Shown here: positions 1-11,139 of the stretch, piece by piece
How the letters are laid out: the number at the start of each line of letters is the position of its first letter
Position numbering within the stretch: position 1 is the first letter of the stretch
NCBI GenBank assembly: GCA_003024175.1
Contig: MDYQ01000089.1
Span: 1-64,000, forward strand
Reading direction: 5' to 3'
Length of the DNA: 64,000 nt
Origin: Planoprotostelium fungivorum
Taxonomy: Eukaryota; Evosea; Variosea; Cavosteliida; Cavosteliaceae
The notes under the pieces: generated by a model
The model's input: the letters and a program-made list of their open reading frames with translations, nothing else
Database searches by the model: none
What the model was told of the DNA's origin: nothing
Made by a program: the position numbers and the translations under genes

Positions 1-688
1 CTCATCAACCTGTGCGGACCCTTCCCACAGAGCCTCCAGCCATCTGAGATCACCGTGTCCCAGGGTGCAGATCTCTCCGTGGTCGGCGTCGGATTCTGCC
101 CACAAGACAATGTCGTCAGACTGGACGACTATCCCTTCCAGGGTGTCGTCGTCAGCCCCAACGAGGTTCGCGTCAAGTTGGGACCCAACGTCCTCGGTGG
201 AACCTATCAAGTTGGAGTGCAGAACAGCAATGGACAACGCTTCGGTGTTGTGCTCCGATCAGACTTGAGAGTGCACAACGGATGTCCTTACAACTGCTCG
301 GGTAACGGTTACTGCAACGGTCTGACCGATCGCTGCGTCTGCTCTGCTGGTTACACTGGTGCAGACTGCTCTCGTGAGTCGATTTGTTCACATCTGCATC
401 CCATCTCTCGGCTTCGAGAAAAGACGCGGGAAAACGGACTGACTCGTTGTAGAATCGAACCAGTCTGTCTGCCCCAACGGTTGTGGTGGCAACGGTATCT
501 GTGACACACAGAACAGAAGATGCATCTGCCTGCACGGTTTCATCGGTGCAGACTGCAGCCAGAGAGGAATGACTTGCCTTAACGACTGCTCTCGCCACGG
601 AAAGTGCGACACCAACACGGGCACATGCAAGTGCAGCTTCTTCCACTGCGGAAACGACTGCTCGAAGAGATGGCCTCTGTGCCGTTAA
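1..688 (+). CDS. Secreted IPT/TIG and EGF-repeat protein (5' end outside window)
   Basis: The frame is open from base 1, so the start lies upstream. The visible part begins with an IPT/TIG-like beta domain (residues of the type GVGFCPQDNVVRLDDYPF) and is followed by three cysteine-rich EGF-like modules, for example NCSGNGYCNGLTDRCVCSAG. An intron at 374-452 (GTGAGT donor, GTAG acceptor) splits the second module, and joining it gives CSQSNQSVCPNGCGGNG. The protein ends WPLCR, with a TAA at 686-688 and no transmembrane segment, so it is probably secreted or part of an extracellular matrix. TIG/EGF secreted proteins are abundant in amoebozoans. The ligand or partner cannot be read from sequence. 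The domain call is confident; the function is unknown. Confidence 0.8.
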
Positions 689-980
689 TCGACATCTCTG
701 CCTACACGAGGCGGTAATAAAACGAATCGAACGAAGACTTGGTACGATAAGATGAAATAAATGGTTTAAAGTTGGATTTGTAAAGGGATGAGGTGTACGA
801 CAAGATCGGGGATATGTAGAAGTCTCCGCCGCACAGGCGACCTGAGAGGCGGATTTCTGTTGTTTCTGATTGCTGGGTTGTTCTCGTTGTGACGCGAATA
901 TATCGTCACGTGGTGGCGCTTGTGTGCCACACTGCGGACTCTTTTGGCCCTGCGGAGGATCATTATTCTCAGACAGCAGC

Positions 981-3383
981 ATGAGGAACCTGGTTGTGCT
1001 CGCCATCGTGGCCTGCGTTGCCGCTCAGATCGCTTATCCCAACAATCCTGAATGTGGTTGGGGAGATCAGGTAAGAACGAGAGAACTTCCCGCTTGTGAT
1101 GGCAGAAACAGAATGATGTTGATGGAATCCCGTTTTTGACTTGATATCACAGGTCTATCGTGCAGTTGGAGACTGGGCCATGGACGCTGGCGCTGGATCA
1201 AACTGGGATCCCTCCGAATCGAGAGGAGTGATGACAGCCACCCACGCTCAAGCTTGTGAATACAAGGCTAAGGTGTCGGGACTTCGCCCTGGCAAATCCT
1301 ACCAATGGAAGGTGAGATCGCTCTCTTACCCGATGTGCTCTACCTCTTCAGATCATGATCTGAATCTGTTCGGGGAGGACCTCAAGTTTGTCAACAACGA
1401 CTCACATGGCACACAACATAATGATCTGATCGAACTGACAGGTGACCATCGGAGGTTCTTACAACACCAATTGGGGTTGTGTCGGATTCAACGGACCCAA
1501 CTGCACTTTCACTGCCGATGGCAACGGACGAGTCGTCTTCCAGATCATCGCCGTGAGATCTGACATCTCTTCAATCATCCACTCACCCTCAAGTAGTCTT
1601 ACTCTTATCCTCTGGCGGCCCTTCCCAGCTCGAACAACAGTTCACCCACGACAGCTACTCCCACTCCTACTCAGTCTCCCGCCCCTGGGCCCTCTAACGG
1701 ACGTTTCGTCTTCGCTCATTACATGATGGGATACGCTGATAACAACGACCAAGCTTATCTCGAGAAAGAGATGAGATTGGCTATGAACGTCGGCATCGAT
1801 GCGTTTGCCGTCAACGGTGAGCTCATCGATCACCTCTGTCTCATTCGCATCCGAAACTGACGATGATGGCGACAGTGGGTGCAGACGGTCAGATGGGAAA
1901 GATGCACGATTTCATGAACGCCGCGAGAGCAACAAACTTTAAAGTCTTCATCTCTTTCGATATGAACGAGTTCAAAGCAGCATTCGACTCCTTCACCAAT
2001 TGGATGAACACTTTCAGTAGCGATTCAGCTTACTTCCAGTGAGTTGTAGATGCACACTTACGAATTAAACCCCACAGCTACAACGGTAAACCGTTCGTAT
2101 CGACTTTCAATGGAAATTTGGGAGGTGCTCTACACAACGACGCGTGGCAGAACTGGAAGAACGTGGGAAATTCCATCGAAATCTCATCTGACGTGTACAG
2201 TCCTTGGGAGGTAACGTCTACTTGTGCCCCAACATGTTCGGATCGCAGGACGACAACAGTTTTAACTCGTGAGACGACAAACTTCACGATCGTGTCATCG
2301 TAGAGCTGATGCTCCATCAGGTTTCCCTCGGTTGATTGTCTCTTCAGCTGGGCCGGTTGGGGCAAAGAATCTTCTCTCAACGAAGACATGCGTATCATGA
2401 GCCAGGCCAACGGCAGACAGGTGACCTTCTTAAGAGGCTCGTCGATGGAGGAGACTGATGGAAGCTGTAGTACATGGCGCCCGTCTCTCCTTGGTTCTTC
2501 TGTCACTTGGAGCAGTGGGGTAAAAATTGGGTTTGGTCGAACAATGCGTACGACGGTTACGAGCACATTTACGCTCAGAGATGGATCCAGGCCATCAAGG
2601 TGATACCAGGACATCGATCTACAACGAGACTGACGTGGAGTGAAGGAGGGAGCTCAGTTTGTCGAGATCGTCACGTGGAACGATTGGTCTGAATCTTCTT
2701 ACATCTCACCCCTGCTGGAATCGGGTCACGTGAGTCATACGTATCGTACGTACCGAACTGACACGTTTAGACTTTCAAAGATTCCGACTTTTACACCGAC
2801 GGACAACTTCACGCCGGTTATTACGTGAGATTTCGCGTGGAATTCGATTCCTGACGATCGGTCAGGGTATGACTGCTTACTTTGCAAACTGGTACAAGAA
2901 CGGAGGGACTCAGCCTTCCAAGAACAGCGTCTACTGGTCTTACAGGAAGCACGCGACGAACCAGCAGAGAAACGACGACAAGGGAGAGCTCACCTTCTTC
3001 TGGAGCGTGAGTCGATGATGATGATGATGATGTCGCTCATCGCAACAGCCTCCTGATTGTGTCGCCATGTATGCCATCAGCGCTCAACCTGGAGCCATAG
3101 TCAACGTCCAGATCGGTGAGACTCGTCTTCATCATCCATCACTCGATCGGCCATCTCTTCCATCATCAAGATATTGATGAGATAAACAGGAGGTAGAAAC
3201 AACTATCACACCGTTCAGAACACGTTAGACTCTTGGTGTGTCGATTTCCAGGGCACTGGTGCCGTTCGTGTCAGCGTCAACTTCAATGGACAGACCACCA
3301 ACGCTCCTTACAACGGACCTGATATCGAGGGATATGGACAGTACAGAAATTTCAACCCCTTCTCTGGCGTCATGGACTACTGA
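981..3383 (+). CDS. Secreted GH71-type alpha-1,3-glucanase (mutanase-like) with N-terminal carbohydrate-binding-like domain
   Basis: The start at 981 opens a signal peptide (MRNLVVLAIVACVAAQ). A small beta-sandwich of about 110 residues follows, containing SYQWKVTIGGSYNTNWG; it resembles the carbohydrate-binding modules that precede amylases. After a Ser/Thr/Pro linker comes the catalytic region, beginning FVFAHYMMGYADNNDQAYLE and continuing GIDAFAVNVG. This is the typical start of glycoside hydrolase family 71, which cleaves alpha-1,3-glucan of fungal cell walls. An EIVTWNDWSESSY-type segment near 2660-2705 is also characteristic of the family. The gene has about ten short introns. A C-terminal domain ends GVMDY at 3383. 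A secreted enzyme of this type suits an amoeba that digests fungi. The family call rests on motifs; substrate specificity is inferred. Confidence 0.8.
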
Positions 3384-3608
3384 GGCTAGCACAAACAATA
3401 CACGCGGACAATTCGAAAGCAATTTGAGTGCTTGAGATCGATCGAATGTGTGATGAAGAGATTTAGAGACAAGTTTGTGTCGTTGTGTGGATCATCATGA
3501 GCAGTTTCAAGGAAGGCGGCCCTATTTACGGATATTTTCTGCGGTTGAGAAGGTCACGTGACCGGCGGGTTTCTGTGGCTCAGACCGAAGCCCCTCGGAA
3601 CAGCGACC

Positions 3609-5154
3609 ATGGCGAGTCTTGGAGAAGAAGTGAAAATAGACACAGCAGAATCGACAACCGTGTCGGATGAACGTGTAGCTGAGGTAATTATCAGACGTCT
3701 TTACGATATGTTATGTATCGGTTGGTGGCTAATTGAGGGTAGACAGCTGGCACGACGACTGAGGAAAAAATGGTGGAAGATGTTGTTTCGTCTTACAATC
3801 AAACTGAGAAGAATGGAGATCAAAACACAGACAGTCGCAGAGATGAGACGGAAGGAGAGCAGCTATCGCAAAGCAATCCATTGAAACTGTCGGATCCGCA
3901 TTTTCAGAAGCAGGTAGAGGCCGCCCTCGCAGAGGCGCGTCAGCAAGAGACATCAAAAGAGGAGGCACACATTGCTCATCACGGCGAGCCATTCGACACA
4001 CCCACTCGAGGTGAGACAAAGAACGTGGATCCCATTTTGGCTCATCGATCTCTTCAGAGGAGAGAGATTCGCCTTCTATCCGAAGGCAAAAGTCTATATC
4101 TGTTCTTGGCCCCACAGGATTTCCATCTGAGACGGGCAGTACGACTCAGCATGCTGAGACATCATTCGACACGTCTGACCCGTACTACGCGTATCAAGTC
4201 GAAAATGAGAATCTCATCTTGACTGCAGAAGAGAATAAGGTAGGCATCTATCGATCATCATGCATGAAACCATCATCTCACAGTGGCTCAGGCTTGGGAC
4301 GAACTCTTTCACCTCGCCAAGAAAGAATTCTCTCTACTCATTCCAAAGACAAAGAGGGACGTCTTAAAATATCTCATGGCAAAGAAATTTAACGTCGAGA
4401 AGGCATTGGTCGCGATGTATTCTTACCAAGTGAGAATCGTGGCACAATGAAAGTCTTAAGATTCGCAGAACATGAAGCAGATGGTGATGCCAGGCAAGAT
4501 CACCATGCAAAGTGTAGAAGCTTTCTTGGCGAGCGGCGCAGTGGTGAGGATCTCTACATCATCTCGACATTGAAATATTTTAGATGTCAGCGCCGTGTGC
4601 TAGAGATAAAGAGGGCCGGAAGATCATCATCGTGACACCTTCTCTCATCACGTCTGAGACGGACACGCTCGTAGCTCGAGCGAAGGCTCTCCTCTACATC
4701 ACGGAAAACGAAATCGACAGGTACGCTCGGTTATAATTCTCATCATCTGACACAACATCAGCGTTCAATCGCAGCGTAATGGTTTCTCCATCATCATCGA
4801 CCTCAGAGATGCATCTCCAACTCATTTCAACCGCCCTTCATTGAAAGTCATCCTGAGCGTTTTCGAGGTAATCATCACATCCCATCACATTATCTCCATC
4901 TGACATCTAATCAGGACGCTTTTCCCGCAAGATTTAAGCAACTCTATGCTGTCAACGCTCCTTGGTGGTTAGACATCGTCTACCGTGTGGCCAAGTTGTT
5001 CATCAAGCCCAAGCTGCGCGACCGAATCGTCAAGGTCAACCAAGAGGAGCTGCACAACCTCGTCGAACCCTCACAGCTACCTTCTTCTTTGGGAGGAACG
5101 AGTTCGTTCGATCAGAAGGAGTGGATCGAGACGATGAAGAGGATGGACAGATGA
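3609..5154 (+). CDS. SEC14/CRAL-TRIO lipid-binding protein
   Basis: The protein starts MASLGEEVKIDTAEST and has a hydrophilic, acidic N-terminal half. It then shows a CRAL-TRIO N-terminal helical segment (KKFNVEKALVAMYSYQNMK) and the SEC14 fold proper, with GFSIIIDLRDASPTHFNRPS, then DAFPARFKQLYAVNAPWW and VEPSQLPSSLGG. The last blocks are the classic SEC14 lipid-binding-pocket signatures. Family members bind phosphoinositides or other hydrophobic ligands and exchange them between membranes. The stop is at 5152-5154, only 21 bp from the convergent stop of CEP104, so the two 3' UTRs must overlap. Several short introns are inferred from frame continuity. The ligand cannot be predicted. Confidence 0.85.
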
Positions 5155-5175
5155 TGAGATGATAAATTTTTTGTT

Positions 5176-8100
5176 TTATCGTTTCATCGGAAGCCGCCGA
5201 GGATTCATCTTGCATTGACGGGTCAGATGAGACCTCCAACTCTCTTCATCGTTCATCAGATCGACCTGAGAGACAATGTCAATCACCTCCATCTCATCTC
5301 ACATCATCTTCTATACACACCTTACACAGAGGACATCGGCTTCTGCCCGTCGAGGGGTCTGGCAGTGGAGAGCAGTTTCCGTCGGCCGCGTGAAGATCGT
5401 ACTCATCTGACGGAACGGCTTCCGTGCAGATTGGACACTGCTGGAAGCTCTCGTATGCTTGACATTCATCGGGCATGAGCTTGTGTTCGTTGAAACCGGA
5501 TATCTCGATGACCTGTGTGAGCGATTAAGGATGCATGCTTATCGATGAAGATGTTTGAGTGGATGACCATGCATCATCGTCACCTGGCCACAGAGACACT
5601 CGATCAGAACTGGACACTCCTTTGCCAGATGATCGTCATAGACTGATTCCACAGATAGAAACTCCGGATCATGCATCATGCAAAAGTGGCACGTGTCTTG
5701 TTCGAAGACCTTGAACTCTTCATCATCCTCGACGGCGATGTTCTTCTGAGACGTGGGAGGTGGTGCCTGATGCTGCTTGTTGGCCAGAACAGCTGACAGA
5801 TCTTGACTCGAATGCAGCGACGGCACAGTCTTCTTTCCCGCCGCCTTCGCCTTTGGTGGATCCCTTTTGTCATCGTGAGACGCCACGCTTCATCATCAAG
5901 CTCACTTGGTTGGTGCGGACTCCTTCTTAAGAGGAGCCTTCGCTGCTGGAGGTGCAGCAGCCTTTCCTGCCTTCGGTGCAATCGAAGGTGAAGAATCGGT
6001 GCGTTTCGGTTTGCCTGGCTTCGTCTTCTCTTCTTGCACAACCGCTGGCGCGGCTGATTTTTGGGGGATCTGACAGCGTCAGATCATCGTCTCCTCATCC
6101 GTCTCACGTCTAATGGATGAGAGAGTTCCTTTTCAATGAGCTCCCGCAGCTGCGGCTTCATCTTTGTCCAGTGAGAGCTGATCGATCGGTCTTGTGAGTA
6201 GCAGGCGGCGGCCAATTTCACCGCGGTGCTCCTCACGTCATGACTCGAATTGTCCAAACTAGTCGTTACAAATTGGAAGATCTGAAGATGTTTGAGATTT
6301 GAATTCATCTGATCGGATGCTCACCTCTTCTGCTGGCATCGTGTCATCAGAATCTCCGAGGCCCCAGATTTGGATCTGATCCAGCAAGAGTTCCAATTTC
6401 GCTTGGACGGATTTCGGATTCGGTGCCTGCTTCTTCTTCTGCTTCAACAGGTGATGCACGATGAATTGGGGGCCCAGATTAGACGTCTCCATCATGAAGC
6501 AGAGCAACTGTGTACTCTGGTCTTTCAGCTTGGGATTTGTTTCTCCCATCTTATCGACGATGATGTCCGTGTGGGTGGCAACCGATGAGGTCAGATTAGA
6601 GCGGGAAAGGCTCGGAGCTGCTTCTCGGATCAAAGTGAGGAGGAGCTGCATGGCAGCACAGCAGACACTGACGTTCTTGTCGGCTATTCCGATGTCTAAT
6701 AGCTTCAGACCACCGCGGAAGACATCTAGTGGATCGACGTCTTTCAATACTGTCGGTATGTTCGAGTTGACCTAGTCATGATCAACATCACATCATCAGC
6801 ATCATCAGCGTCATCAGCATCAGCAGCATCAGCATCAGCATCATCTCACCTCCTTCAAGGCTGTCTCTCTCACGCTCCAACTCTTTGAGAACATGGATAG
6901 AACGTTTTGGTCACCAAAAATAGCAAACAGAGGCTCGTAATCCTTTCTGAACGAGGCTGGTACCTCCTCTGGAATATCGTTCTCTTTGTTCGGGGCCTTG
7001 AACTCATCTTCTTGCTTCGGTATGTTATTTCTGCTGGCGCCTACAACTATTCACGCGTCACACAACATCGTCTTCGTCGTCATCACCTCCACGCCGTAGA
7101 CTAGTTCCATCAGAAGGTTCGTAACCGCCTTCCTTGTTCTACGCAGAGTCAGTCCGATCACATCATCGCGTCTCACCATGTGTATGTGTAGGACGCGTTC
7201 GTCCGCTGGGTTGGGTCCGATGGGTATCTGTGAATGCCTCACGTTGCCCACGTTCTTTGGAGCGGGCAGAGGTTTCTCATCGTGCGGGATCTGAGTTTCT
7301 TCTCCGAATGCCTCTCTCGACTGACGCGCCGGCCTTATCAGACGCTCCTCCGACCTCTCATCCCTGATCTCGCGTGCCGATAGAGGGCCCTAGGGACATT
7401 GAGCGATGACGGTGTCGTGAAGATGATCACTTGGATGTTGGTGTTTCCTTCCTGGCGTCTGACTCGGCTGGCACTCTGAGCTCTTCCGTTTCTGTACAAT
7501 TGTTCGAGACGTTCTAGGTGTGATGGATCTTTACCACAATAATCTGCTGGTAGAGCCTGAGGTACGGTAAATCGACTGTAATTTCGAAAGCACAGATTCA
7601 CCCTTAAGGCTTCTATTTTCAGACGATCCTCCTCTTGTTTCAGTCTTCCTGCCTGGGCGTAATCTTCTTCCGCGACAGCCTGTTTCTTCTGTTGTTCGAC
7701 CGTTTTCACCTTTTCTGCGGCGATTTTGAAGTCCTTTTACACTCTCAATCTCTCGTTCGCGATATAGTGATCACCTCGATTGCCAGCTTCAATTCGTGAG
7801 CCAAATCGAAATCTTCCATCTCTACTGCGTGAATCTTCGCTTGATTCAACTCTTTCAGCTGTCAACATCGTTCAGCATCAATTTCCGACGCGATCGCGAT
7901 CACCTTGAGTGTCATCAGATTCTCTCCCGACATCTCTTGTGCCTCCTTCTTTCCTCGCGTGACGGAGCTGATCGACAAGGGATCAGGTTGAACGCGTCGG
8001 CTACTGTTCGGTAGTGGTGGATCCTCTGTCAAAAGTACACCGAGAGGTTGCAGTGCCACGATGCCGACCTGATTCAATACGTTTCTCTCGTTGATGTGAC

Positions 8101-8506
8101 ATTTGTGCAGGGAAAGCTTCAGATAACTGCACTGACGGTCGATTGTGACATTCTTGTACTCTCTCGCTTGATAGTCTGAGCTCTCATTGGAATCTAATGC
8201 GAGATAACCGATCCTCTTCCAGTGAATGGTCTTCTCCTCTCCCTGGTTGTTGTCGGTGTTGCCGATGTAAAGATCGACTCGCGATGAGATCATAAATTCG
8301 TGGGAGAGAAATTCGAGCTTGTTGACTTGTGCTGGACCTTCCAATTGGACGACTAGTTCTTGAGGATAGTTCGGATGAGCTTTCGTTCTCCATCCGTCTG
8401 TGGTATCTCTCACATTGGTGCTGATTGAAGATGCTGGGTGTGCAGGTTCAGAGCTGGATACGTGAACGACTTTGTAATGGAGTGGATGCAGGCCAGAGCT
8501 GCTCAT
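5176..8506 (-). CDS. CEP104: CEP104-type centriole/cilium-tip protein
   Basis: All four parts of CEP104 are present in order. The N-terminal jelly-roll domain (MSSSGLHPLHYKVVHVSSSE, then FLSHEFMISSRVDLYIG and LKLSLHKCHINERNVLNQVG) spans about the first 170 residues. A charged coiled coil with KKQAVAEEDYAQAGRLKQEE follows, then a TOG/ARM-type helical array (NVSVCCAAMQLLLTLIREAA). A C-terminal zinc-finger array contains CHFCMMHDPEF, CPICTEAVPSDEYDLH and CPLCKVCIEDD. One further splice at about 5290 extends the last finger to SWRSHLTRQCKMNPRR before the TAA at 5176-5178. CEP104 caps centriole and ciliary microtubule tips and binds tubulin and EB1. Its presence implies that this organism builds cilia at some stage. 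Confidence 0.92.
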
Positions 8507-8762
8507 GCTGATGCTGCCCGCTTCAGAAACGGACTCGCGCGGGAAATCGTGAGCACTACAAGCTAAATTGACAAATTCATTTTTCCAGCCATTTTACGTA
8601 TCGATGGTGACCTCGATGATTCTATTGACTAATAGTACCAACCCCTAACAAAATTCTTACTTGAATCAGCGTGTTCTGTGGTTGCATCATCATCTAGAAG
8701 AGCCTGTTGTGATTTATGACAACGTGACAGCTACAATCTACACAAGACAAACACAAGTAGCG

Positions 8763-10900
8763 ATGATGGAAGATGATACGCGACGAAGGAACGACGTTGG
8801 GAAGGGCAACGAAGACGATGGAAGTCTCCTCGACGGCGGACGCAAGGAATCCATCAATCTATACGGATGGCTGGTGTCATTAACAGCAGGTCTTGGAGGA
8901 TTCCTATTTGGTTACGAAGTAGGAATCATCAAGTGAGTCCTCTGGAGCGACCATCGTTCTACATTCCAGATGTCAACAACACCTTCTAATCACGAACAGC
9001 CAGATACTGACAATGTTACCCTTCCAATTGTTCTTTAATATGGTGGAGATGGATCCGACATCAGGCCATTACATCAATTCTGCGGATAGAGCTGACACAG
9101 AAGGTTGGGTGAGAGCTGTTCTCCCTTCATTTCTGTCGAATTCTTTCTCTTCAAATGTTTTCATCACCATCGACATCATCTGACATCGATCGTCCAGATC
9201 ACATTCACCTTCCTCATCGGAGCTGCTGCTGGCGCCCTCTTCGTCTCTTATCTCATGAACGCCATCGGAAGAAAGAGGACCATCATCTTGGGTGGCAGTG
9301 TCTTTCTCGTCAGTGTGGTCTTACAGACCATCGCCACATCACCATCACTCCTCTATCTCGGTCGAGTTGGAGCGGGAATCGGTGAGATTTCGACCTCACT
9401 CCTTCTCATCCCAGTCAATCGCCAAATTTGAACGCGACGGCGCATGTCAATGAGAAACTGAACTGATTGTCGACAGCTGTCGGCTTAGAGAGTGCTACGG
9501 TGCCTGTCTACATTTCTGAGACGGCTCCAACTGCCATCCGAGGCAGGCTCATCGGGCTGTACGAGCTGATGATCAATATCGGAATCTTCGTGGCCACTTG
9601 TGTCAACTCGGTGTGTACGTACGTAACGTACGTATGATGACGTACGTACAGTTGATCATCTTGTGGGTGGGAGATCAAGGAGGAAATTTCGAGTGGAGAC
9701 TGTCTCTGGGTCTGCAAGTGATACCGTGCGTGTTGATGATGTCGGCCATGTCTGTCATGCCTTATTCACCGAGATATCTCATCTATAGAGGGGACAAGCA
9801 ACAAGGACTGAAGGTGGACGCATTTTCACATCATAATGTTTCATCACGATCATTATGCCACCGTAATGTGATCATCACCGACATCATGTCACACCGTCAT
9901 GATCTTCTTCTTCATGACGGTGTGACATGATGTCGGTGATCATCTCTGATCAACAACGACCGATTCCTCACAGTCTCTCGCAAAATTGAGAAGCCGTGAA
10001 ATCTCCGACGAATTTCTCCAGAGGGAGTACGAAGAAATTCTCACCTCCATCGACGAGCAGAAGAGGCTGGGTGAAGCCTCCTGGAAGAGTCTATTTATAG
10101 ATCGGAAGATCCGATTTCGGACTTTCCTCGGCATCACGAACCAATTCTTCCAGCAGTGGACTGGTATCAACGTCATCTTATACTTTGGCTCCACTCTATT
10201 TGACGCCATGGGCTTCTCACCCATGCTGGCCAACATCGGTACGTAACGCAAATTCTCGTCTCGTTGTAGAGAGTGAGATTTCATCAGGATTTCCCATCAT
10301 CAACAGTCTGATCAAGGTCTTTGCCACTCTGCCCGGAATGTATCTCATCGAGAAGATGGGAAGGAGGAAGCTCATGATCGTCGGTGGCATCGGCATGTCT
10401 ATCTCTCTCCTCATGGTCACCCTCTTTGGACAGATCGGACAGAGTCGAAACACGCTAGATACGTTGGGAACAGGTGCGATGTCGTCATCGATCATCATCA
10501 TCATCATCTGACGATGGAACATCAGGTGCCATCACGTTTGTTCTGAGCTTCACCCTCTTCTTTGGATCCACTTGGGGACCCGTCGTGTGGGTCTATCAAG
10601 CAGAAGGTCAGCCGAACATGAAAATCCACATTTATCTCATCGCTCGCGATCTGAACTCCAATAGTCTTTCCGTTGAGATACAGAGCCAAGGCAGTGTCTG
10701 CATCGACCATTTCTAATTGGGTATGGAATGCCATCGTGTCGAAGATCGCTCCCATCATGATGTCACGTCACGGATTCATGAGCTACCTTCTATGGGCTGG
10801 TTTCTGCTTCGTCATGTCTCTGTACGCTTATTTCTTCGTGGCAGAGACGAAAGGACTTTCCCTCGAACAGGTGACATCCATCTTTGATGATGGAAGATGA
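8763..10900 (+). CDS. Sugar transporter of the major facilitator superfamily (SLC2/HXT type)
   Basis: The product is a twelve-helix transporter. Diagnostic blocks in order are GWLVSLTAGLGGFLFGYEVG (helix 1), NAIGRKRTIILGG (loop 2-3 motif), ESATVPVYISETAPTAIRGR (helix 5 region), PYSPRYLIYRGD (variant of PESPR), NQFFQQWTGINVILYFGS (helix 7, QQxxGxN), EKMGRRKLMIVGG and FVAETKGLSLEQV (variant of PETKG). These mark a hexose/inositol facilitator or proton symporter in the plasma membrane; the substrate is not determinable. ATG 8763 is chosen because it directly precedes the acidic N-terminus and the first helix; an upstream in-frame codon near 8661 is possible. The intron at 9814-9973 is unusually long for this genome and carries a perfect hairpin. 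Confidence 0.9.
9874..9940. repeat. Perfect 29-bp inverted repeat (hairpin) inside a transporter intron
   Basis: The arms at 9874-9902 and 9912-9940 are exact reverse complements with a 9-nt loop (TCTTCTTCT). The structure lies entirely inside the 160-nt intron 9814-9973, while sister introns of this gene are about 40-60 nt. It could be a small foldback insertion or a recent local inverted duplication. No terminal target duplication is obvious. Confidence 0.9.
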
Positions 10901-11139
10901 CCCGATCCAGATCGATGAGAAGTTCGATCCACAGAATAGATCTTTCGATGGAGAAGAGATGGAGGAGGATCGTTGACGGATGGATGTCTAAATGAATGTA
11001 TCGAATAAAAGGCCGTTGTTGTAGAGAGCTCCACATGCATCTCATCGTGATCAGAAATCGTCACCTCATTTTGGAACACTACTGAATATCCTCTATATAG
11101 CTTATTTAGTGACGCGACTTATCTCTCCGTTTGCCTCCG

